Shown here: in pieces, positions 15,671-25,900 of the stretch
Numbering within the stretch: position 1 is the stretch's first letter
Layout: each line of letters opens with the position of its first letter
Assembly: GCA_900769545.1 (NCBI GenBank)
Contig: CAAGGZ010000033.1
Coordinates: forward strand, 1-31,672
Length of the DNA: 31,672 nt
Direction: 5' to 3'
Origin: Clostridia bacterium
GTDB taxonomy: Bacteria; Bacillota; Clostridia; Christensenellales; Borkfalkiaceae
Position numbers and translations under genes: made by a program
The notes under the pieces: model-generated
Databases searched by the model: none
What the model saw: the letters and a program-made list of their open reading frames with translations, nothing else
Told to the model about the DNA's origin: nothing

Positions 15671-17923
15671 ATGGAAAAGAAATTAGAAGTTAAAAATTTA
15701 GTTATATCTTTCCGTACGCAGGCAGGTAAAGTGCAGGCGGTACGTGATATTTCCTTCGACCTTTACAAAGGCGAAACCTTGGCAATCGTAGGGGAATCGG
15801 GCTCTGGTAAGTCCGTTACCTCGAAAGCGGTGATGGGTATTTCCGCTGCGAACGCCATCATTGAAAAAGGCGAAATCCTTTACGATGGACAGGACTTGGT
15901 GCGTATCCCCGAAGAGGAAATGCACAAGCTCCGTGGCGATAAAGTCGCTATGATTTTCCAAGACCCGTTGTCGTCGCTCGACCCTATTATGCGTATAGGT
16001 AGACAGATTACGGAAGCTATGCTTTTGAAAAATAAAGCAAATCGTAAAGAAGGCCGTGTGGCGTTCAATGAAAAGCTCGCGGACTTGTCGAAGATGATGG
16101 TTGACGCGCTTTCTGAAAAAGCAGTCGATAGCGTAGCCGAATTGAATGACGTTGCCGTTAACTTAGAGGAAATCGGCGGATACATTAAAACGTTCGACCG
16201 TTTTAATATGCAGGCAATTAAGCTTGAAAACAGCTATAATACCGCTCGTAATGCGGCAGAAGAATTGATTGCAATCGTTGACGAGTTCCTTTTCCTCGCT
16301 GAAAAGAAACAGAAAGTGGACGTGGTTTCCGTGCTCGGTTCGGTAATTCGTAAGCTCAAAGCGGTGGACGATAAGTACCTTACGGCGAAGTATACGGAAA
16401 CGTTGAACGCGTACATGGTACGCCTCGAGAACGTAAAACACGACGAAAAAGCCAAAGAATCTATTGTAGACTCCCTCAAGAAATTGGTGGGTAAAAATGC
16501 GAACAAGACGGAAGCGTCTCAGGATACGGTAGAAGCTCTTACTCAAATCAAAGAGACTTTGACGGAGATGCTTGCGCAGCCGCAGTATAACTTCTTTAGA
16601 ATCGGTTACTACGTGTATAAGCACCCCGACGCCGATTTGAGCCAAATGCCTGCGGACGAAGCCAATGAAATGGCGTATAATTTCCTTATGGAAGATTATA
16701 TGACCACGTTCTTGAAGCTCGAAAAAATTGCAGTGCAGTATTCCATCAACAAAGCGTTGGAAAACAAGAAGAATGCTATTACGGCATTGGAAGAAGCGGT
16801 TGCATTCTTCAAGAATGGTAACTTCACCAAACAGGAAGTTGCGCAGCTTTGTAAAAATGTCGGCAAGAGCGTTCGCTCGGCAATCAATCCTTTGGAAATC
16901 ATCAAGGATAACGTTGCGTATACCTTTAGCGGCGCGTTGGAAAGAGAAGTAGACAAATACTTCTTCTATATCAAGAATAATCCCAAGGAAGAAGCTCGTT
17001 TTGCCCGTCAAACGGCAAAGAGAGACGCATTGCTCGCAAAAGGCAAGAAAGTGGATTGGAAGGTTGTTCCCAAATCTGTTGTTGATCCTGAGGAACAGAT
17101 TAAAATTATCGTTTCCGTTCTTGCTCGAACGATTGAAAAGTTCAAGGCAGACGTTGCAAACGTTGCTAACGTGGACTTGGATAAGAGCTGCGTCGCTTTG
17201 GTTGACTATCTTAAAGAAAAGGCTTCGCAGGTCGTTTATAAGCTCACCCCTCGTATTGCAAAGGAAAAGGCGATTAAGCTTATGGAAGAGGTTGGTATTC
17301 CCGAGCCTCGTATCCGTTTCAAACAATATCCGTTTGAATTTTCGGGCGGTATGCGTCAGCGTATCGTTATTGCAATCGCTTTGTCTGCAAATCCCGACAT
17401 TTTGATTTGTGACGAGCCTACAACCGCGCTCGACGTTACCATTCAGGCGCAGATTTTGGAGCTTATCAACAAGCTGAAGAAAGAACGTAACCTTTCCATT
17501 ATCTTCATTACGCACGACTTGGGCGTAGTTGCAAATATGGCGGACAGAATTGCCGTTATGTATGCAGGTAAGATTGTGGAATACGGCACGGCGAACGAAG
17601 TGTTCTACAACCCTCAGCATCCTTATACGTGGGCGTTGCTTTCGTCTATGCCCGACTTGGATACAAACGAGAAGTTGGACGCAATTCCCGGCACGCCGCC
17701 CAATATGATTTATCCGCCCGTTGGCGACGCATTTGCGGAGAGAAATAAATATGCAATGCAGATCGATTATGAAATGCAGCCGCCTATGTTTGAAGTTTCT
17801 CCTACCCATTTTGCGGCAACTTGGTTGCTTCACCCGAATGCTCCCCAAGTGGAAATGCCCCAAATTATCACCGAACGTATCAAACGTATGAAAGAAAGAG
17901 GAGGAGACCATGGAGAACAATAA
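15671..17923 (+). CDS. oppD: Oligopeptide ABC ATPase OppD with about 400-aa insertion
   Basis: 750 residues, about twice a normal OppD. Canonical parts are Walker A GESGSGKS (41-48), Q-loop FQDP (Gln97), signature FSGGMRQR (557-564), Walker B ILICDE with catalytic Glu582, TALD D-loop, switch His615, and the C-terminal oligopeptide domain (NPQHPYTWALLSSMP, about 647-661). Between about residues 129 and 527, where the helical subdomain normally has a short connection from Q-loop to signature, there is a long charged, mostly helical insertion. The frame and codon use stay even through it and all ATPase motifs are intact, so it is not an assembly error. The C-terminal Cys motif known to hold an Fe-S cluster in some OppD proteins is absent (Asp/Asn/Asp/Thr at those places). 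GGAGG at 15656-15660 precedes the ATG. Confidence 0.93.
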   Translation: MEKKLEVKNLVISFRTQAGKVQAVRDISFDLYKGETLAIVGESGSGKSVTSKAVMGISAANAIIEKGEILYDGQDLVRIPEEEMHKLRGDKVAMIFQDPLSSLDPIMRIGRQITEAMLLKNKANRKEGRVAFNEKLADLSKMMVDALSEKAVDSVAELNDVAVNLEEIGGYIKTFDRFNMQAIKLENSYNTARNAAEELIAIVDEFLFLAEKKQKVDVVSVLGSVIRKLKAVDDKYLTAKYTETLNAYMVRLENVKHDEKAKESIVDSLKKLVGKNANKTEASQDTVEALTQIKETLTEMLAQPQYNFFRIGYYVYKHPDADLSQMPADEANEMAYNFLMEDYMTTFLKLEKIAVQYSINKALENKKNAITALEEAVAFFKNGNFTKQEVAQLCKNVGKSVRSAINPLEIIKDNVAYTFSGALEREVDKYFFYIKNNPKEEARFARQTAKRDALLAKGKKVDWKVVPKSVVDPEEQIKIIVSVLARTIEKFKADVANVANVDLDKSCVALVDYLKEKASQVVYKLTPRIAKEKAIKLMEEVGIPEPRIRFKQYPFEFSGGMRQRIVIAIALSANPDILICDEPTTALDVTIQAQILELINKLKKERNLSIIFITHDLGVVANMADRIAVMYAGKIVEYGTANEVFYNPQHPYTWALLSSMPDLDTNEKLDAIPGTPPNMIYPPVGDAFAERNKYAMQIDYEMQPPMFEVSPTHFAATWLLHPNAPQVEMPQIITERIKRMKERGGDHGEQ

Positions 17924-19169
17924 CGAAGTTTTGTTAAAAGTAGACCATCTTTGTCAGTATTTTCGTATGGGACATAGAGACCTCAAAGCGGTTGACGACG
18001 TTAGTTTTGAAGTCAAAAAAGGTGAGGTTTTCGGGCTCGTAGGGGAGTCTGGTTGCGGTAAAACGACCACTGGCCGTTCGATTATTAAATTGTACGATAT
18101 TACCTCGGGTAACGTATACTTTAAAGGGCAAAGAGTGGGGGCAGGTACGCGTTTATACAAGGACGCGATTACCAATGCCCGCAATCAAGCAGCGAAGGAA
18201 ATCAAGGCTTTGCGCGCAGAAATAAAGGTTGACGCGTGCAAAAAAGAAGAGAACGAAAAGAAAATTGTCGAAATCAATGAAAAGCTCGCTGAGGTCGTTG
18301 AGAAAAACCGAGCTTTGATTCGTGACGCAAAAGTGGATGGCAAAGCAGTTGATAAAGAGTATGCTGCTTCGCAAATTGCTGCGTTGGAAGCCGAATATGA
18401 AGAAAAATTCCAAAATGCAGAAGGCGATGAAGAAAAGCTGAAGGCATTGAAGAAGGAATTTGCTTCCAGATGTCGCGTTGCCAAAAAGAGCAAGCTCATC
18501 ACGCAGATTCAGATGATTTTCCAAGACCCGATTGCTTCTCTTGACCCTCGTATGACCGTTCGTGAAATTATTGCGGAAGGCTTAATTATCAACGGTATTC
18601 GTGATAAAGACTACATTACGGAAAAAGTATATGAAATTTTGGAAATGGTAGGTTTGGTTCGTGAACACGCCGACCGTTATCCTCACGAATTCTCTGGTGG
18701 TCAGCGTCAGCGTATCGGTATTGCAAGAGCTATCATTATGCAGCCCGAAATGATTATCGCGGACGAGCCGATTTCCGCGCTCGACGTGTCCATTCAGGCA
18801 CAGGTTATTAACTTGCTCAATGATTTAAGAGAGCGTTTGGGTCTCACCATTTTGTTCATTGCGCACGATTTGTCCGTCGTTAAATATTTCTCGGACAGAA
18901 TCGGCGTTATGTATTTCGGTAAAATGGTAGAGCTTGCGTCTTCGGACGAATTGTTCAAAAATCCTTTACATCCTTATACGAGATCGTTGTTGTCGGCAAT
19001 TCCTTTGCCTGACCCTATATACGAAAAGAAACGTGTGAGAATGACGTATAATCCTATTGCAGAGCACGATTATTCCGTGAGCTTGCCTACCATGCGTGAA
19101 GTTGCGCCCGGGCATTTCGTATATTGTAATGACGCGGAAGAAGAAAAGTATAAGGAAATGTTGAAATAA
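17910..19169 (+). CDS. oppF: Oligopeptide ABC ATPase OppF with coiled-coil insertion
   Basis: 419 residues. Walker A GESGCGKT is at 45-52, Q-loop MIFQDP (Gln205), signature FSGGQRQR (261-268), Walker B MIIADE with Glu286, switch His319, and HPYTRSLLSAIP in the C-terminal domain. Normal OppF runs quickly from Walker A to the Q-loop. Here about 110 extra residues (about 83-192), rich in Lys, Glu and Ala with heptad character, intervene, probably a helical hairpin or coiled coil. The insertion point differs from that in OppD (before rather than after the Q-loop), so the two arose separately. The start overlaps the oppD end by 14 bases, with GGAGG inside oppD, so translation is coupled. Confidence 0.93.
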   Translation: MENNNEVLLKVDHLCQYFRMGHRDLKAVDDVSFEVKKGEVFGLVGESGCGKTTTGRSIIKLYDITSGNVYFKGQRVGAGTRLYKDAITNARNQAAKEIKALRAEIKVDACKKEENEKKIVEINEKLAEVVEKNRALIRDAKVDGKAVDKEYAASQIAALEAEYEEKFQNAEGDEEKLKALKKEFASRCRVAKKSKLITQIQMIFQDPIASLDPRMTVREIIAEGLIINGIRDKDYITEKVYEILEMVGLVREHADRYPHEFSGGQRQRIGIARAIIMQPEMIIADEPISALDVSIQAQVINLLNDLRERLGLTILFIAHDLSVVKYFSDRIGVMYFGKMVELASSDELFKNPLHPYTRSLLSAIPLPDPIYEKKRVRMTYNPIAEHDYSVSLPTMREVAPGHFVYCNDAEEEKYKEMLK

Positions 19170-19191
19170 TCAAACGGACAGGTAAAACGTA

Positions 19192-19599
19192 GTGAAAGAA
19201 GAAAAAAAAGCGTTATTGACAAGGTATATCGTTTGTTTTTGCGTCGCCGCAGGCATTGTATTTGCCGTATTTACCATGAAAGGCTTTTTTGGTAGCGACC
19301 TCAAGCAAAATATGCAGATTTTACACGACGCTTTCTTTGCCTCAGGCGCGTTGATGATGCTCTTTTCAGGGCTCTTATACGTCAGTGGCGAAGGCGCGTT
19401 TCTCGGCGTTGGTTTTGTGCTCGGTAAAGCGGTAAAGGCTTTGCTCCCCTTTGGAAGAAAGGAGCACGAAACGTATGCGCAGTATCGTGAGCGTAAGCTC
19501 GAAAAAACGAAGAAATCTTCCGATAAATGTATCTTTTTGACGGGCTTGTTTTTCTTTCTGATTAGTTTGATTTTTTTGGCAATTTGGTATAAATGTTAA
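19192..19599 (+). CDS. Small membrane protein, DUF3899-like
   Basis: 135 residues from a GTG, nine bases after GGACAGG. Three hydrophobic helices are visible (about 9-28, 46-75, 112-133), with a basic, charged loop between the second and third (RKEHETYAQYRERKLEKTKKSS). The middle segment, a Gly-rich helix pair followed by GVGFVLGKAVKALLPF, resembles DUF3899 membrane proteins of Firmicutes, but I recognise it only by pattern. It follows oppF by 22 bases and precedes the operon terminator, so it is co-transcribed with the peptide importer. Function unknown. Confidence 0.75.
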   Translation: MKEEKKALLTRYIVCFCVAAGIVFAVFTMKGFFGSDLKQNMQILHDAFFASGALMMLFSGLLYVSGEGAFLGVGFVLGKAVKALLPFGRKEHETYAQYRERKLEKTKKSSDKCIFLTGLFFFLISLIFLAIWYKC

Positions 19600-19618
19600 T
19601 AAATTATACAATCGACGG

Positions 19619-19650
19619 TTATCTCTCACTTCGGTGGGAGATAATTTTTT
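19619..19650 (+). terminator. Terminator of the opp operon
   Basis: An 11-bp stem (19619-19629 with 19634-19644, one G-U) is closed by a C(UUCG)G tetraloop and followed by six T. Confidence 0.93.
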
Positions 19651-19723
19651 TAAACGTAAAATCAGTAAAAAAAGGCATAAAAAAGGGTATTTTAATTAAA
19701 TGTTGACAAATATTTGTGAAGAT

Positions 19724-19752
19724 TTGACAACAAAAAAGAATATAGATATGAT
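19724..19752 (+). promoter_or_regulatory. Sigma-A-type promoter for the 38-aa peptide and giant secreted protein
   Basis: TTGACA (19724-19729), 17-bp spacer, TATGAT (19747-19752). Another TTGACA at 19703-19708 has no -10 at a usable distance. Confidence 0.75.
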
Positions 19753-19834
19753 ATAATAAATAAGTAAACTTGGGCGTGTGTGCTTTTGTGGAAGGAAAAG
19801 CGCATACAAGCAAAATATAAGGAGAAATAGTGTA

Positions 19835-19951
19835 ATGAAAAAATGCTATGAAGAACTTACCTTAGAAATTGTCTTTGTAACCGAAGACGTAGTTCGCTGT
19901 TCCAACACGTATAGTGTCGGCGATGATTACAAAGAGGATATTTTCGATTAA
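19835..19951 (+). CDS. 38-aa peptide, MKK.YEE..LEI.F type
   Basis: The frame begins MKKCYEELTLEIVFV, continues TEDVVRCSNTYSV and ends DDYKEDIFD. AAGGAG lies ten bases before the ATG. It is short, acidic and without a membrane helix or signal peptide. The pattern 'MKK.YE.P.LEI..F..EDV...S' followed by an Asp-rich tail is, from memory, shared by small unannotated peptides of gut Firmicutes. The start-like Lys/Tyr/Glu head and variable Cys/Ser/Asp tail recall precursor peptides, but no modifying enzyme is adjacent. It lies 30 bases upstream of the giant secreted protein and is on the same transcript. It could be a leader peptide or a separate functional peptide. Confidence 0.65.
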   Translation: MKKCYEELTLEIVFVTEDVVRCSNTYSVGDDYKEDIFD

Positions 19952-19981
19952 GGTAACAAATTCTGATAAGGAGTAAAGAGT

Positions 19982-22900
19982 ATGACAAGACTTTCAAAGA
20001 AAATTGCAACTTGGCTTCTTGGCGCGTTGGCTTTCGTGGCTCTTTCTTTTGGTATTGTATTTACAATGCCTCAAACGAAAGTAGCAAAAGCTGCTGATAC
20101 CGCTATTACGTTCAGCGCGGCGGCTCTTGGCGACGAAGCGCATGATACGTACGGTACGTCTATCCGTTTTGACACGAGCGGTTTGCAGTGGGGAACCTAT
20201 CACAACTGGGTTTCTGCCGCTGATTGGTCTTCCATTGCCGATTATACGACGGTTAACGGTAGAACGGTAACGGAAATCAATAATGCAACGACGCATAGCC
20301 AAAAAATCACATTGATGATGCAACCTGCTGGTTCGTTCAGCTTCTTGCGTTTGTATATTCCCGCTGAGATTATCCCTCTTGGCGAAGTAAAAGCCATGGG
20401 GATCTTGGACGGTTGGTCGTTCAATAACGGAACAAACAACTACACGTCGTCGGCAGTTTCGTTCTTCCGTACAGGGGATACGATGGTTGAGGAGAGCGCA
20501 TATACAGCAGAAACAAAGTATACGGCTTCCAATATTACGATTAGTGATGCAAGACTTGAACACCGTGTTCATGGTACGTCTAGAGGTGCGGATTCTTACA
20601 TAGTAGATATTAACATTGGTCAATCTATTGGCGAATACGACGCAATGTACAACGCTTATAAATATCTTCGTAAAGCCATTTATATCAACGGCAAGTCCAT
20701 TGAGGAATGGAATGCGCAGAAGATTGCAGAGGACGCACGTTTTAACGACCCTTCCACGTATACGTACTTCCCTCAAAATTCCACGGACGCTAGTCACAAG
20801 GAATGGTTCGTAAAACCCGTAGGTCTTTGGGGTACGAGTACAGGCTTCCGTTTGTCCATCTTCCAGGAATTGGTAGCTGATTGTGAAGAAATTGTCGTTT
20901 CCGTTGGCGAAGGCGGTTACATTTCGGGCAACTTTATGGTTGCTGAAACCATTTCTAAGATCGTATGGACGCAATCGGTTGTCGATATTACCAATAAATT
21001 GACGTTCTTAAATAACACGAACAACGATAACAGCAACAATACCACCAATTCGTATTATATCCACACCAACAATGAAGCTTGCTGGACGAAGGCTCCTTTG
21101 GGCGGTTGTTTAAACGAATACGACCCTTCGACTGCAGGCGGCGGTCAAATTCAAATGAAGTACGTTACCTTTAACGGCAGTACGGTTTGGGATATTAACG
21201 TAGGAGACAATGATACGTACGGATCTGAGCAAGGTGCAATCGTAAATGGTGGATTTTACGCGCCTATTTTGGTTCTGATGTCTAGTGAGTTGGGCAGTTC
21301 GCTTCGATTGCAAGTGCCGATGGCGTATGCCGACGGAGCGCACGAGGAAATCGTTGTCAAAAAAGGTTTCTGTGTTTATGAAAACGGCGTATCCTATTAC
21401 GTAACCAACGACGTTGTTTTCACAAACAATGACACTACGTCTTGGACGAAAGAAGTAAAGGGTATCGAAAGTGCAACCGAAGTTACGGGCATTATTACAA
21501 AAGCAAACCGTACGGACGGCGGCGCCAATGAAAACTTCGTTATCTTCCAGCTTTCCAACAACGACTATACCGGTTGCAATACGACTGCGATTACGGATAT
21601 TAGCTCCTTGTATGGTTACATTGATATTGGCGGAAACGTACTTTCTTCAAAGCCTGGTGAGCCTTTCTTCAACGTATGGAATATTCAAAACAGCGTTGCA
21701 TTCCGTGCCCCCGGCTTGGATGCGGCTGCGCTTCAGGAAGTTGAATATATCACCATTAAGGCAGGGGCGAAATTCCCTTCCTATAACACGCAGTATAACG
21801 GTCAACCTCTTACGTACTACGTAACGAGCGAAGACATTACGTTTATCCATAATGTTCCCAACGATACTTGGACGGTAGGTACTGTGGCGAGCGAATATAC
21901 CGTAACATATACGGTAGACGGCGCTACGTATCATACGGAAACGGTGGCTTTGGGCGGTACGGCAACGGCGCCTACGGCTCCTACCAAAGCTGAGGATGAA
22001 ACATACACCTATACGTTTGATTATTGGACTTTAGACGGTGTAGAATATAATTTCTCGACGGCTGTTACGAGCAACATTACGCTCGTAGCGAAATTTACGG
22101 CAACGCAGAAGGATAATACGGTAGATATTACGGCAGGGCTTTCTTTCCATCATCAAAATCAGCAAAGCGTAGGTACGGAAACGTATATTATCTATGTATC
22201 GGGACAGTATTGGACGAAAGCACCTAAGGGCGGCTGTTTGAATGAACACGACGCTGAAGGCGCAGGCGGCGGTCAGGAACAGATGAAATATCTTTACCTC
22301 AACGGTACGTCGCTCTATGATATTAACAAGAATGATGACGGTTCTTACGGTTCTGAACAGGGCAATATCGCAAGCGGCGGTATTTATGCGCCTATCCTTG
22401 TTACGATGGGTGTGGACGCAAGCAACTCAAGAAGTTATATCCAGATTCATATTCCTACCGAGTATCCCAATGCTGGAGCTACGGCAAACCAAAACCACTT
22501 AAGTTTTGAAATTAAAGCAGGTTTCTCTGTGACGGAAGATACGACGACGTGGACTGTTTCCAGGGATGTTAAGTGGCTCAATCTTAATGGTGGCTGGGTA
22601 AACGCAGATGCTACGTTTGAGGCAGATAGCGTTACGATTGATAATCCTCGTATGGGGGGTAATGCAAACGAACTTTATAAAGTAGATATTACTTCTGACA
22701 GTTGGTCTATTACCTGTAATAATTACGACTTTATGTACGGTAATGCTTTTGCAACCTATCGTCAATATATCTATATCAATGGCGTTTCTGTATATGACAT
22801 CAACGCAAATACGGATGACAGCAGCTATACCTATAGCACGTTCCCTATGACGGGGGCAGATGACGCAACGTTTGCTCATCCAGTTCTTATTGAAACGTAT

Positions 22901-25900
22901 ACAAATAATGGGGTAGCACCTACGAATACGCTTACCCTTTGGATTCATAAGGATTATATCAAGAGCTTAGGGGACAGCATTACGATTACTCTCGGCGCAG
23001 GCTATAACGCATATACGAATGGGCTTTCTTTGGCTGAAAACGTTAGTTATGACATGATTGCCGAAATTACCGTTAATAACGGTACGAAGACGACTACGTC
23101 TACGGTTGTAAAAGGTACTACGATTGAAAGTCTTTACGGTACTCCCTCTAAGGATATGACCGAAACGACGATTTATACCTTTGAAGGTTGGTATCTTGCA
23201 GATACCGATACGGTATATGACCCTACAACGCCGATCACAGAAAATATTTCCGTGGAAGCAAGATTTAGCGAAACGGCAGTGAACTTGATTGAAACAGAAG
23301 TTGCGGGAATGACGCATTACTTGAAAACGAGTGATGATAACTGGCTTGCATTTGAATTGAGCGAACGCGACTATGCCAATGCTGCAAGCAATTACAATAT
23401 GGGCGGCTATGCGGAATTACTTCGTATCGGATTCTTGGATAAGATTATTTTGAAGGGTTCGATTGTATTAAATAACGGTAGCACGGTAAGCGAAGCTACG
23501 CTGATGGATATATATAATTCGTACGGACCTCAAGAAGGACCTTTGATGAACTTCTGGAACTTGGGTCAGTTCGGTATCCGTCTCCCCGTAGGTGACGGCG
23601 TTACGGAAATTGTCATTCAAGAAGGCTGTTTCTTCCCTTCGTACGCGTACGTTTCGGGCGCAACCACGGTAGATACCCGTTATGCAATCATGCAAGAGGC
23701 AACGTATAAATACGACGAAGATATGGGCGTATTTGTAAAACAGGCAGCGCTTCAGCTTGATTTCCAAATGGCAACGGGCGCAGCAGTTCGTATTACTTCC
23801 GATATGACTACGAGCGGTGTTCGTTTTGAAACGAAGATTTCTGAGGCTGACGTTCAAATGTTGTTTGACTATATTGACGAAGGCGTAAAATACGTTGGGG
23901 CTACATTTGGTACGTTGATTGTTCCTAAAGATTATCTCATGGGTGGTACGCTTACGCATGAATGGTTGGATAATAGCGGTATGGATTATCTCGATATTGA
24001 GTCTTCGGTAACTTTTGACGATGGTTTCCCTCCTTTCCCGAAACATGAAGATGGTTATTATTCTTATTTCGGTTCTATAGTAAGCTTGAAAGAGAAAAAT
24101 TACGGCAGAGATTTCGTTGCAATCGGTTATATCTGGCTTGATTTACCTGATGAGAACGACGACGAAGACCTCTATACCTACATCTATGCAAATTATGATT
24201 CGACCAACAGCCGTTCGGCGTCGTTTGTTGCAAATGCGGCAATCAATGACCGTAGCGAAACGCAGGACGATGATTATCAGCATTTGACGGAAAACGATAA
24301 TTACTCCCCTTATACGAATAATGAGCGTACATTCTTGGCTCAGTATCTCGTATGGTCTGATTCGGCTTTTAACAGTCAAGAATTGACAGCATTGAAAGAA
24401 AAAGGCGGTTCGGATACGATTACGCCTACCACGCAAGCACTTGCAGGCGCTTATGTAGAACTTGTTTACTCGACCAACGTAAACGTTTGGGGTGTGTTCA
24501 CCTATACGGACGGTAGCAAGACGGCAGAGGAAGACTTCTACTTGCAGGCAGGTACGACCTCGCATAAGCAGTATCTTGACATCTTCCGTTACAACGGCGT
24601 TGGCTACGGTATGGATACGAATAGCTTGTCCATGACCTCTATTAAGTTTACCAATGCAGAATTGGAAGAAGGTACAACGGGCAAAGTGAAGATATTCGGT
24701 TTGTATTCACAGGCTAAGACGATTGATACGGCTAATCAAGAAATTTACTTGACGGTAGCGCAAAAGAACGGTTCTAGCATGACAGTTGGCGCGCACCTTG
24801 GTATTGGCGGTTCGCTTACCTATCTTGCGAAATCGGGTATCTACGAAGGCGTTATCGGCGGTTCCAGCGGTTGGAAGAACGGTACGGTAGCTATCAGTAC
24901 AGATCCTAGTGTATTCGATTCGACGAACGTTTATAAGTCTGGTTCGAGTTCTTCTTCGACCAGTACGGAAGCAGGTTACTACGGTCACGCAACCAGCAGT
25001 TTGCCTTCCGACGGCGCAGTAAACCTTATTAACAACTTCGACGCAGGTCGTCAGATTCAGCAGTCGTGGTATGCAGAGGTCGGCGGTAGCGATAGCGCAA
25101 CGGACGGCTCCAACGGTTACAACCGCGCATATTGTTATACGGGTAGCACGGACGGTCAGTACTGGCCCTATAACCCTGTTCAGGCAGGCGACGTTGTAAG
25201 TAATCCCGGTCAGATCGTGGACTATGAAATTAACACGACGAAAGGTTACATTTACGTAAAAACGCGTGCAATGGACTGGGCAAAGGGTTATGACGCTGAT
25301 AGACCTTGCGAAAATGCGGTAGAAGGCGGTGTTACGACGAAATCGTATATGGAAAACTACTATCGCTTAGGCACAGACGGTACGGTTACCGTAAACAATA
25401 GCTTCATTGACTGGAACGGCTTCACGGATATGGAAAGCTGTGATTGGGCTTCTACGGAGCTTCCTGCAGTATATCCCGTTCATACCTTGAACTACTATGT
25501 ATCCAATGTTGACGGCGACGGCACTTGGGGTGACGCTATTGAATATAACAACAGTCTTACGGCTTGGACTGGTGGTACTGCTTATCATCAGTTTACAAAC
25601 CCGGCTCAAGGTGATACGAAAGTGGAAGACTGGTTTGCATGGGCAAACGGCGGTGATGGAAACGCAATCGGTCTCGGTATGTATATTCCTAACGTAAGCC
25701 GTTATACTTCGGGTCGTTCGAACACTTCTACGGCGTACTACACGGATACGAATTTCCAAAACTCCAACGCATTGCCTGTTGATAACTATACGGAATGGTC
25801 TTGGAGTTCGTTTAAGAATGTTGATATGGTAACTGATTTTGCAGAGCGCGGTAACATTTTGGCTGACAAAGGCTTGATGTCGAATATGCAGGAAATCAAG

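Noticed and set aside
16163..17920. 585-codon open frame antisense to oppD, covering the insertion
   Set aside because: No ribosome site or promoter and a low-complexity Phe/Arg-rich product. The oppD frame continues uninterrupted with Walker A and signature motifs on either side.
15671..17923. OppD as an assembly chimera or a fusion with an unrelated gene
   Set aside because: The frame is continuous, codon use is uniform, and OppC and OppF in the same operon have insertions too.
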